Assembly (NCBI GenBank): GCA_037976565.1
Contig: CP137679.1
Span: 10,638,992 to 10,702,991 of the forward strand
Origin: Mesocentrotus franciscanus
Taxonomy: Eukaryota > Echinodermata > Echinoidea > Camarodonta > Strongylocentrotidae
Length of the DNA: 64,000 nt
Direction: 5' to 3'
In this document: in pieces, positions 23,201 through 36,370 of the stretch
Layout of the letters: the number at the start of each line of letters is the position of its first letter
How positions within the stretch are numbered: the stretch's first letter is position 1
The notes under the pieces: generated by a model
The model's database searches: none
Told to the model about the DNA's origin: nothing
What the model saw: only the letters and a program-made list of their open reading frames with translations
Position numbers and translations under genes: made by a program

Positions 23201-26200
23201 AGTGTAATTTCCAGTCTGTCTAATTTTCAGTTTGTTAAATGCCCATTATGTCTACTACCCATAAGGTCTAATAATCAATTGATGATAATTATCAATTATG
23301 ATTAAATGATAATAAGACCATGTGGATAGTAGACAAGCTGGATGTAGACCATATGGGACTAGACCAATTGGGTGGAAGACGAATCGGTTGTAGACCAAAC
23401 AGCAATAAACCATTGAGATTGAAGCATGTACCACTAAATACACATGACCGGTGACGTTGTTCAGTGAATCAACAGGAGGGGGTCATATGTCCCCATCAAT
23501 AAAGAAAAAGAAAAAAGGAACATGGAAAACGGGGATCATGGAGAAGTGGTCTGCCTTTCAACGTCTTACCAACCTTGCAAAGGATTGAATACGTGAGTCA
23601 ATGAATAAGAAATGTCACATGAGATTACATTGTTATTGCGAGAAAGCGGAAACTTGTCATTCAGCTGTTCGTAAAATATTTTGGCAATAAAACAACCGGA
23701 CCCCATGAGCTCCACGATGAGATGAATTCTCATGCAATACTTCTTAAACAATGCAGGAATTGGAGGTACATGTAACTGTACTCAAAGTATCCAAATAAAT
23801 CCAAGTTGATCCTACAAAAAGACATCAAGTGTAACAACCAGAAATAGGCTTCGGGAGATATGATATTAACGTTTACAAAAATTTTGTTACGCATTTGCAT
23901 GGACTTATGGAATTATTGATTGGGGAATAAAACCTGTAGCACAACTTGTGGCACACGACACATGCTCTCGTGACAATTGGTCTATTCTAACCCTAACCAA
24001 ATTCCTTATTTCAACCCTGGACTTAACACTCCACCCCAATCCTAAACCCTAACCCCAATCCTAAACCCTATCCCTAACCATACATCCTTGACAACTAAAG
24101 CACAGAGCAAATGTTGTTCGAGCATTTTTCAGATCATCCATACAGAATTTTCATTTATTATCTGTTTTCACTCTATCTTCACATACATGTTTGTGTGAAC
24201 TTTGCCAAAATATTTTACAAACATAGCATCCTGACAAGAGAAAAGCGAGATGAAATGCGACTTACTTGGAGCGGTGGGGTAAAGGTTAACCGATGCAGTT
24301 GCAGGGAGGGTCAGGGGCGGGGGAAGTGCCCTCACCGAAAGCTGGGCACTAGCCGGGGACGAGCTAGCCCGGGGTCGGCTAGGGTCTGAGTGGTGGCTGG
24401 AGTTGTGGCTGTCGCTCCCGCTGTCGTGGATCAGGGGCTGGGAATCCATCATCGGCGACGTCCCCGCCGTCGAGGGAAGCTCCGTGGATGCAGCCAGGCC
24501 GCTGCTTGCGCTGGGGGAGTGCGATCGAGAGACAGAACTGCTGCTGGCAGTGCATAGAAGGAGAGAGTGGCAGAGAGTGCAATAAATGACACTGCGGGGT
24601 CTATGAATCTAACTATGAACAGTAGGACGTACATTTGTACATGTGGGACTACATACATGTTGCATATTTCCAGCATGTAGCTTATTGAAAAGGCAGAGGA
24701 AAGTCGAGGTCTGGAAGATATGCTTTTATCCATCAAGGCAGCGTTTCATGAAACCGTCATAAGTACAACTTCACCGACATCCCATTGAAACGCGTGTTAA
24801 ACTTAATACACCCATTTCAATGGGATGTCGGTGAACTTGTACTTACGACAGTTTCGTGAGAAGCTGCCCTGATCTATCGTGTACATATATAGCTAAGCCA
24901 CATGCAAGACTGATTTAATAAAGCATTTTATCACATAAACAATCACGCACAACATGAATGCAAGACAGATATGTAGAGATATGTTCTTTGTGTTCTTATT
25001 ATGATAAGAAAAAGATAATCAAAACAAAGACTAAATTCAGCCTTCTCCAAGTTTGTGCTTGAAATAATACAGCACACTGAACATTACCTTTGAAGATCAT
25101 TAATTTTTCAAAACAATATATTCACGAATTTCACAGTGTCACAGAACGAACATTTAATATACAACGTGCATGTAGCTTTAGTTGAATGATTTCTTTTTTG
25201 GGGGGTCTCTTACCTGGCAGAGCGTGAATGGCCAGCCATAATGATATCATCACTCGGCATACTGCCCCCTGGGGATGATCGACCGTCATTAGGTATAACT
25301 GTAAGGTACGGTTAAAGAAGAAAAAAATTAGAAGATTTCTTTATATGCATCGATCAGAAAGACACGTACATCAATCTTACAATGAACGTTCAAGAATACA
25401 AATAAATAATACATGTACATTTTTGTATCTGCCAACAATTTGGTAGAAAATGTTTCATAGCTGAGCAGTGCATGAGCAAAGAAAGGAAAGGATATTGAGC
25501 TACAACTTGTGACAATATTAAACTTTTACAACGTGGATCAGTAACTATCTCTTCAAATTTGTCTTTATCCAAGAAGTTTTCAAAAATTATCCTGTTATTA
25601 TCACAGTTGTCATTAATTTGTATGACCATTAATCTCATCCCTATCATCATATCGTACATGTAAGGCCAAATTTGAACTGGCAACTACAAAAAAATACTAT
25701 GCAAACTTATTGCAAAGATAGTTTCTTCTTGTTATTACTAAATCACCCTATTTTGCTAGTACCTATCATCAATCAATCACTACTTAATACATTTTTTGTG
25801 GACATTTACAATGTCCTCCTCTCTTTGTAGTGTTTATCAACCCAGTCATTTATCAATACTATCTCACTGTAATTTACTATGTCGCCCTCTCTTGTTCAGG
25901 TGGTATAATAGCCCAGATGGAATAATCAATCTTGCAATATAGAATATTTTCTTGATGGCATTTACTCCCTCTCTTGTTCAGATATAACAAACAAACAAAC
26001 AATATAGAGTACCGAAGCTGTGACGTCATAAAAATATATTTTTGGAATTTCTCAATGTTTTCTTCATTTTCCGAAAGAGCATCAAAAATAATGTCCAAAT
26101 GTCGAAAACCAATTGAATATGTAAAGTATTAGCTGAGATATGACCATCTGAATAAAAAGATTGCCTATGGGAACTCAGTGTTATATTGCTCTGGTTCATA

Positions 26201-29200
26201 ACATTATGAGCCAGAGCAATATAACACTGAGTTCCAATAGGCAATCATTTTATTCAGATGGTCATATCTCGGCCAATACTACATATTCAATGGTTTCGAC
26301 ATTTGGACATTATTTTTGGTGGTCTTTCGGAAAATGAAGAAAAATTGAGAAATTCCAAAAATAGATTTCTGATGACGTCACACTTCACCACTCTATTGAA
26401 TATTTTCTAGCCGTATTTCACTATAGTGCCCTCTCTTGTTCTGAATTTATATCCCAGATAAAAACCAACAATCATCAATCAATCAAAACATTAGTACCGT
26501 AAATCTCTGTGTATAAGGCGCACCCCTATTTTTGAGAAAAAAAAAAAAGAAAAAAAATTACAAATGTTTTTTTGTTTTCCTTTTGGGTTTGCTTTTTTGC
26601 CGACACCATCTCAGATTAGTCTCTTATTTCAGCGTGCGGTCCCGTCCGGAAACCCAAGCTATGATGCAGGGAATTGGGAAGGACTTTTATTTATTACAAC
26701 TTTACGAGGCGCATGCAGTTGAAGTTGCTTGTGAAATTGTAGAAAAAGAATACGGTAGTACTAGAAAAGTCAACGCAAAGCGTAGCATCCCCTCGCAGGG
26801 TACAAATGGCCTACATGTATATACGTCAGAACAAGTTACCTCCATTAGACTATACTATTATATTACTAGGCAAGGAAGTTAACCACATTTTCACATATTA
26901 GGTGTTTTTGGATATTTAATGAGCTATGACCTTACACCTTTGACCTACATGTACATACTCGGAAATCAAACTTAGGGTGTATTTTGATACCATGTACATG
27001 TACATGTACCTTCACATTAAATTTCATTAAAATTTATCTAACATTAATAAAGTTATCGAATGGAAACCAGATTCGCATATTTAATAAACTATGACCTTTG
27101 ACCTACATACTCCAAAATCGAATTTAGGCTGTGTTTTGATACCATGTACCTTCATATCAAATTTAATTAAAATCCGTCAAACATTATTAAAGTTATCGAA
27201 CAGAAACCAGATTCGCATATTTAATGAGCTATGACCTTTGAACTATATACTCCGAAATAGAACTTAGGCTGTGTTTTGATACCATGAACCTCCATATCAA
27301 ATTTCATTAAAATCCGTCAAACATTACTGAAGTTATCAATCGGAAACCAAATTTGTTACGAACGGAAGAACGGAAGCACGGAAGCACGGAAGGACGGACA
27401 GCAGCGTTTCTATATCCCCTCCGACTTTGTCGGCGAGGGGATAACAATGTTGTTTTTAAAACTAAAGATGACAGAGAAATTTTCCTCCCGAGTCCAAACA
27501 GAAATTTGGACAGGCTAGATTTTGAGTGATGAGTCGATATCCCCCGTGTAAGTGAGCTGCAGGATACAGGCCGTGAGTGAGCTTCGGCCGGCAAAGTGCT
27601 TTGTGAAGGGGCATAATTTATCGGGACTGAAAAAACAAAACAAAAAAACTCTCTTCCCTTCAAATTAGGAACGTAGTTTAACTTCAAATAGTAGATCCTA
27701 TTCTTTATTTGCATTATGTAATTCATGTTGAGACACAGAGATTTTCGGAAACCACTAAAAAGTAGCATTTTGAGGACTCAAAATATCCTGTACCTGTGTC
27801 TTAGGCGCACCCCCGACTTTCGATTTTTTCCAACGGAAAAAAAGTGCGCCTTATAGACGGAGATTTACGGTAGTCATGGATACTCACGCAGAGTGGCTTT
27901 TCTCTTGATGTGGTGAGGATGTCTTCGACGTCCACTACACCATGCTGAGAAGACTGCGATGGCCAGGATGATGGCCAGGAATCCCACGCCAATGATGGAC
28001 AGGAAAAGAATCAATGATGTCCTGGACAGTGGGTATAAAATAATTGGAATTTGTGAAATTGATTGCAAAAAAAAAAAAACACTACGGCTTAAAGTCCTAT
28101 TTCCATAGGGACTTGATAACTGATGCTCTGACTAAATCGGTTTCAAATCTGAAGCCTCCAGGTTACGGGACCACAGCCCTACCATTGAGCCGTCATGCCT
28201 CAATATCCTCAACATTTTGAAACCTTTCAAAAAGTGGTATTTTGATTCAATATTCAACAGAAATTATTGCTTCCTTAAATCCCAAGAAAATAAATTCTGC
28301 CAAAACTCACTTTGGTAGATTGAAGAGATTGAAGAATGAATCCAATCCAGATGAAACTATCGTTGCATTGGTGGTTGGCGGGGCGGGGCTAGGCGTGGTC
28401 AGCTCTGGTGTTGGAGGTAGTTTACCTGGAAGACACACAAGAATGAAAAGATGATGCTGAAGACATTCTTCACAATGCCATAAGAGGTTGTCATTTGAAT
28501 TGATACACTTATTGAAGACAGCACATCTGGGCCCCGTCTTATAGACAGTTGCGATTAATCGCAACTTATTTGCTATGGATATCAATCGCAACTATATACA
28601 TAAGAGATAGGAGACTGCAAACTTATGATTGATTGGAGGACTTGCGATTTATTCGGGTCAATCGCAACTCTTTATAAGATGGGGCCCTGATATGACAAAA
28701 GCTGATAGGCAACAAAGATATATACATGAATATGTAGGAACATTACAACCTAATCAACAATTGAATTTGATTATTAAGATTTCATAACATAAAAATTGAC
28801 TTAGAAAACATCATTTCACTGACAAACCTCTGAATAATTGATCAACAAATTTGATATCTTTATCTATGAGATTGATGTTGTGTACAAAATATCTAGATTT
28901 TCTTTGTAGTCTAGTCTAGCAAGATGTGTGGCAATTTGTGATGTGATGTCAAAAGGATAATTTCCAAAAGAAGTACTTAGCGCCATGATACACATCCTAA
29001 ATATTATATTATATTATCATCAATCACAACAACATCAACATCATCCTTACCTTAGTTATCATTACTATCAATATCATCATTGTTATCATAATCATCATCA
29101 TTACTATCATCATCATCATTATCATTGATTATTAAATATGAATGAACTCATACCTGCTCGTCTGTATAGCTTACCTGTAATGACATAAATACTGACAACA

Positions 29201-32200
29201 TTCGTTGTGAAGCCGGCACTGGTCTTGGAAATCACTCCCATCCAGTTCCACCATCATCATCATCATCATCATCATCATCACCATTTTCATCATCATCATC
29301 ATCATCACCATTATCATCACCATTATCATCACCATCATCATGACCATCACCATTATTACTCTCTGATAAAAAGTGATCTCCTAGAGATTGATTTGTCTCA
29401 CCTGTAATGACATAGATACTGACGACATTAGTTGAGAAGCCGGCACTGGTCTTGGCGATGATTCCCACCCAGTACCTACTCTCTGGAAGTAGACCAGTCA
29501 GGGTGTACGATGTCTCCGTGGTCTCGATGATACCGTGGGTCTCGTTTGAAAAGGTGTTGACTGTCTGTCTCCTAGTCCTGTTCAGCACACCTGCGACTAA
29601 AACAGAAAGGATGGGAAAGAGAAAGATTAAATTGTGTAATTTCTAATTTCTGCATCCAACTATCTATCACTGTATTTATTTATTAATTAATTCATTCATG
29701 CTTTCTGATATCTATACAGGGTAGATTTTGTCTTTCTACTCCTTTTCTATTTATCGGAAGCTAAAATAGATTTAAAAAAGAGGGAAATGAATAAATTCTG
29801 CTATTGTTTACCCATAGAGGAACAGACTATGGAATAGGTCTGGATAAACTGGCTTTAGTTTTTCAACTTGGTATAAGTTATATTTTGCTTTTAGTTTTAT
29901 AACCACATTCTTGTATTTAAACAAAGTGTCAAGGTATTTTAGATGAAATTGTATGAATATAATAATAATAATAATAGTTTGTTCTTATATAGCGCTTTTC
30001 AGGACCGCAGGCCCTCTCAAAGCGCTTTACAGATATATATTATTACCCCGGTCATCGGATTCAGGCTTCAGGCATAGATTTCCTTACATGACTTGGTTCA
30101 CAAAGCACTTTCCATGAATCTTCATTTCATCATGATTGTTTTTCCACGCAAACATACAAAGCTCATTAAATATAATGTTTAACCTGTTCCATATATGATT
30201 TTGATAACACATATTTTGCATAGACAGAGATATCTCAGCTAACCATCGTCTATGAGCTAAAGTATGATGATACCTTAGAAAAATATAACTGTATAATTGA
30301 GAATATATCAAGTATGGAGACTTCCTACAAAACTACACTGAAATCACCTGTAGTTCCTTCATATGCTGTAGTAAAAGGGGAGGGGCTTGTTGTCTCATTG
30401 GGAGTGGCCTGTGTTGTCGAGGTCAGGTCGCTGCGTTGCATGGCCATGTACTTGATGGCATAGCCCTGGATCTGACCGTTAGTGACGACAGGTGGGTTCC
30501 ATCGCAGTCTGATGGATGTCGGTTCCTGGTATGCACTTAGCCCATTGATTGGTCCAGGAACTGTGGGTACGAACAATAATCAAACAGGAATGGAATAAGC
30601 ATTGCATTAAACTGAACGTTGTAGATTGTATATTGTAGATTGTGATATTATCAGCATCAGGACTGATTTCTTTGACCCTTCTTGTACTGTACCAAACTTT
30701 GATGGACAAAGAAAGGCATGATTTCCTCCTTCTAATCTAAGATGGGTTCACATTAGATACCATATGGACAATGTTTGTACTGTCAAACCTGCTTTAGCGA
30801 CCACCTGTATAGAAAGACCATAAGTCTACAGAGACCACATTTTTTGTTTCCCTTGAAAATGGATTCTCATTGAACCCTGTACTAAAGCAACCTGTACATA
30901 GACCACCTGCCTATAAAGACCACTTTTCTTGTCTCCCTTGGGTGGTCTTTATATACAGAGGTTTCTGTATTAAGCCTAAAAAGGAATGAATCTATTCAGT
31001 ACTGCATGAGCAGCTTTAAGCACTACGTAGCCCCAATTAACCTCATTCCCTCCTCAAAAATACTTACGGTCATCGGCTGTTGAGACAGACTGCACTGCAG
31101 ATCTAGGCCCGATCTTCATCACTCCGTTCACCATGTTGAAGGCTAGGACCTGCACTTGGTATACCTGAGCGACGTCCAGACCTGACACGAAAATTGGTAG
31201 GTGGGGCCAAGGAAAAGCAAAATGTCATAAGGATGCTGTTTAATTCTTAATAATACACATATATATCCATCATTCTAATTCTTTAAAAGCATGGTTTGTG
31301 TAATTCAAGATAAATGCATATAAAATTATAAGTACATGTACTATCTTGATTTTGATTTTGATTTTCCTCGATCTGGACTATTTAACAGATGACCCATTTA
31401 GGTTTTGGGAATTTAAACAAAATTGAGATTGATTCAATTGAGCTTATATCTATATGTATGCTACACTGCTTTGCAAACTATATTAGAAAGTTTCAGACAA
31501 AGAGATTGCTGTTTAGAGTGTTAAAAAGAAGAAATTCTCACTTCTTTTTATATTTCTTTGTCTTATAACTTTTTTGTGGTGTAAAAAGTGCAAATTTTAC
31601 TTTTGAGGAAAGCTTTCCAAGGTATTTTTAAAAAATTGATTATCTTTATGTCAGATATGCATAGAGATGAACATCAAACATACCCCTGATTTCAAAATAC
31701 ATGTAGTACTATAGTAACTTCAAAGACATTGAAAATAAAATCAAGTACAAGAGAGCTCTATATTTCTTACCAGTAATGATAAGTGAAGTCTCTGATGGGT
31801 CTAGACTGTTTTCAATGAAGCCAGAAGTATCAGCTGCTCTGTGGAACACAGTGTAGCCATCGATGAGACCATTTCTACCGGATGCTGGAACAGGCTAGAT
31901 AAATGGATACCAAGAATAAAATAGTACATGTTTGGTTTGATGGTTTATTTTACTTCACTGCTTAGAAAGCATGTGTATGCTTGTAAGTATAAGCAGCTAG
32001 GGGACCGACGGCTTTAAGTCCTCTCCGAGGGACTTGGTTATGAGGATCAATGCCTTACCAAAGGGCACAAGTGCAACGACTTGGTTTCAAACCCGGGTCT
32101 TTCCTGTTACGAGACCACTGCCCCTACCAAAATGTACATAATCACTTATAAAGAAGAGTCATCTGTCAGATTGTGGGTTCCTTGTGCAATTAAGTTGTAT

Positions 32201-35200
32201 AGTGTCAAAAGTAGAAAAAGGTACCAAAATGCTGCTGTTACGCAAATGATTTTATTCAATGAATTTGTCTGTGACTATAGAAGCACAGGAAAATGTAGAT
32301 AAACTGATGTAGGATGCAGCAAAATCTCACATAAAGTCATAAAAAGGAGCTCTGATATGTCTTGAAATGGGACAGCTTGATCAAGGAAAGTGTATAATCA
32401 TATCCACAGCAGAAAAAAAAGGTTATTTTTGCTGCAAAATTTGTATCTTTGTTGCAGCAGTATTCATGTACATGTAGGTCACCACGAAGTACAGACAGTG
32501 GCAAGTATTGTGATAATCTGTACAATTCAAAGTCATTTTGAAAGATCTGTAACATAACTTTATATGCAGCAGAGCATACAAGTATTAAGGATGTACATGG
32601 GCAGATGTGACAACTAAACCCCCCCCTATGATAAATCATTAATGAGATCATATAAACTTACCTCCCATGTAACACTGATAGACGTTTTGTTAAGTGTTGA
32701 TAATACTACATTCTGTGGAACATCAGTTGGAGCTGAAAGAAAAAAGTAAAATAAAGAAACAAATTAATTCAAGTTTCCTACCTTACAATCCATACAAAAA
32801 GGATGTCTCATTTTAGACAGTAACATTAGAGTTTAAAAATTGAAGTGGGTCCAAGCTTGAGTAGGACTTAGATAAATATTCATCTGCAGGAACTATTTTC
32901 CCTTGGTGATCCATAAGAAATTGAATAATTAGAGGCTAAGTCCAAGGTACTTTTGTCCCAAATTTTTTCAGCATCATCAACAAAATTTGTAATTAACATA
33001 GTGATTTTATGGAGTCACTAGCCTTACTAGAGCTTGGATCAGACCAAATAACTTGAAAACTTGTTTAAATATATAGTTATTTACTCTTGGTTATTTATGG
33101 GACAGCAAAAGACCAAATTCATGTATATCGGACTTGTCAGAATCTCACTCAGAATGATTCATCAACTTACCATCGGCTAAAGTCTTTACCACAGCACTCT
33201 CGCTGGAAGGCCCTATGCCATCTTGATTGACCCCCTGAACTTTGACCTCATACGTTGTCCAAGGTGACAGGCCGGCCAAGAGGTCAGAGGTTGCTGCACC
33301 TGCAGTTTCCTTCACAGTAAAGTTCTGCAAGCTTCCAGCGACTCGATACAGGATCTTGTAGCCTGTGATGGCGCCATTTTGGTTAAGTGCAGGAATAGGC
33401 TGAAAGTTTTGAAAAAGATAATGATAAAATTGATAAAAATATTGCACCTTTCCAGAAGTGATTAAATTGCTTAACAATATGTTAATATCCTGGTCACTGG
33501 ATTCAACTATGATTGCGCACTTCCAATGCAACACTCTCCGCTCCTCTGGCGAGCATTCCAGCCAGTCACCACAAAACTGGAAACAAGGTACATGCAGATT
33601 GACTTCATGCACTCTTTAAACATCGAAAAGTAATATCTCTCCTCTTTTATACAGAGAAGATTTTAGTCCTCTTTAAAAGTATAATGCTCTTCACACTTTA
33701 AGATCAGTATGAAGCCAGTGTTCTCCTAAATCTCAGATTATCACTCATGCTGTGTTACATATGCCCTTTTTACCTTTTCACACTTAAATCTATTAACCCA
33801 TTCCCTACTGGAACTGGGTAGTTTCTGCATTATAATTTATAAGTATATGGGGGATTATCGAATTAAGGGGTCCATGGGTTAATAGTTTCTTATCCTGGGC
33901 CTTAAAACATGCATGAATTTTTCTCACAATGTTCACGCTTTAGAACTCATCACTATCATTGCAGGCATTGCTCTGCTACAGAAGTGCTAATACCCTGCTT
34001 CTTCTAGGGCCATTGTAATCCTGTTCTATCAACAGTGCTTTCCTACGTGTGCATGTAGTTTAATAGACTCAAGTGTGAAAAGGAAGTAGGTTACAGTTCT
34101 CTTTAACACCTTCCAAATAATCAATGGGGTAAGAATAAATGCCTCGGAGGTGAACAGCATATTTCATTTACCATGATAGACAGAGATTTAAAAAAAAAAA
34201 AAATTGAGTATGTTTTATGATTTACGATGTTTTTTCTATTTTTGTTTTTCTTGAATTATTTAAACAACAGTGGTCTATGTACCCTGATTATCATTGGGTG
34301 TTTCTATATTTTTACTATTTGCAATATTGTATTATCTTCAAAATGTGCTTGTAAAATGTAAACAATTCAGCCACTGGCTGCTAATCACGTTTTGTATTAC
34401 ACCATGAATAAATAAATAAATATATACATGTAGCATTTTGAAAATAAATATCCAGCTTTCTAAACTTTGTCTCTGAATTTTAAAAGAGTATTGAGTTATA
34501 CTTCAATTTCATTACCAAAAGATAATTCAAAAGAAAAATCACAATTTTCCCAAATAAATGTCATTTACATAGTACCCCTGGTGCTGAGAGAATGGATATA
34601 AACTGTGTAGCGTGAGTATGTGTATTGAAATGAAGCATTCAAATATACAAGGTTTTACTGGAACCAGCTGGTTGTCGTAAAATGTCATGTAAAATATTTT
34701 CTTCCCACAAGCAGTGGAAAGGAGCAAAAATGTTGCCGATGGTGAAATTGAAATGTACTTACTCCCCAGGATGCCCTGATCGATGTAGAGGATGAAGCCT
34801 CAACGGTTAGGTTGGTAGGGGCTCCATCAGGCGCTGTCAAAGAATAGATTTTTAAAAAAGATGAAAGTGAAATAAAAGGTGAATATATGCTAGAAGCCAC
34901 ATATATATTCAGCTCACTGACCCTATATATTCTATGCCAACAGAAAGTGTTTGTGAGGGCTCTCGCGATTTTCAAGCTACAATGTTGCATTGTGGCAGCC
35001 TGTTTTCATTATATGTCTAGCATCATGTCTCCTGGCAGCCAATCACAGTCGTTATTTTTTTGTGCTTTGTCCTTTTAGCTTCCATTTATATTGTCCGATT
35101 CCAGCTTTCTGTCCATTCTTACGATTTTGCTCTGATGAGCGCAAGACAACTAGCTTCAATATTTCTGTATTTGTTGCTACTCCTCAAAACTTGAATGCAT

Positions 35201-36322
35201 TTAAATCTTTCCTCTTACTTTTTATCACTTTCCATGTACAATGTATAATACCCTGCTAAATCTTACACAGAATATGTCTTTTACATATAAAAGCAAAGCT
35301 GAACTTTTTAAAATTGAATCTATTGACCTGGTGGAACAGTCTGAAACTTGAGATGAATGTGGTCCACAGAAAAGGCTCCAGAATATTTCAGGAAAGAAAA
35401 AAATAATCTTTAAATGCTTTAAAAAAAAAAAAAAGCAACAAGGTATCCTCAATAGACCTTAAAAAGTCACATAAAGATATCTAATACAGAATATCTCTGG
35501 GCCTAACCAACTCCCTGGGAACCTATGCTAAATCCTACCAGGTAAAGAAACTGAACACAATAGATCATCGGCCGTTTCTAAACTAATCTTATCATCAAAG
35601 CACATCAAATCAAATCAAGTTTTCTCCTACCTGCTGTGCCAGTGGTTTGCTCCACATATTCTGTGTGGTTGCCCAGCTGTCTCTGTCCATTGTGTAGTAT
35701 CGCAGCACTGACCCTTAGCTCATAGCTGGTCAGTGGTCTCAGGTCGCCTACCATGGACGTAATGGTGGCTTGACCGCTGCCTGGGATCTCTTTGATCATG
35801 AAATCTGAGATAGAGATAAATAATGAGAAGAAGAATGAAAAATATAAATTTTAGGACCTCTAGGAAGAACATAGCCATTATATATTTTTATATTATATTT
35901 ATGTATTATAACATTATATTTATGTATTATTATATTATATTTATGTATTATTATATTATATTTATGTATTATTATATTATATTTATGTATCATTATATTA
36001 TATTTATATATTTTTACATATCATATCCACTAAAACTGTATATGAGCTTAATAAACCTATAATGTTGTCAACAAAGACCACAGAGTTTTATCTTTATTAT
36101 TATTAATTTTTGCTGAGGAAACTCACCAGTAGTGTTGGTCTTGTGGTACTCCACCATGTAGATCTCAATGGGTCCGTTCCTCTCGGCCGGGACCTCCCAT
36201 ATGAGGCTGATTGACGTCCCGTTCCATGACGTCACACGGAAATTCCTAGGCGCGGATGGACCTAAGGAAGGAGAGAGAGAAGAGAGAGAAAGAGATAGAG
36301 AGAAGAGAGGGAGAGGGAGAGG

Positions 36323-36370
<48 letters not shown>

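Larger units (their letters stand above)
13673..24265. other. 10.9-kb cytoplasmic-tail intron (exons 22-23), repeat-rich
   Basis: No further coding exon is recognised. It holds CT tracts (14065-14215), GA tracts (19740-19920, 20155-20275, 20600-20850), a retroelement-like tail near 15420-15490, a GC-rich patch (16020-16200), and the tandem repeats and MITEs listed separately. Open frames here are simple-repeat shadows. Confidence 0.6.

Noticed and set aside
24168..24265. Extension of exon 22 to the left in the same open frame
   Set aside because: A strong donor (CCAA/GTAAGT) ends the exon at 24266, and phase 1 fits exon 23 exactly; the read-through sequence changes composition.
26532..26882. 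116-codon open frame inside the TIR element as a transposase
   Set aside because: No DDE/RNase H or zinc-finger motif can be seen, and it starts in a poly-Lys run from an A-rich tract.
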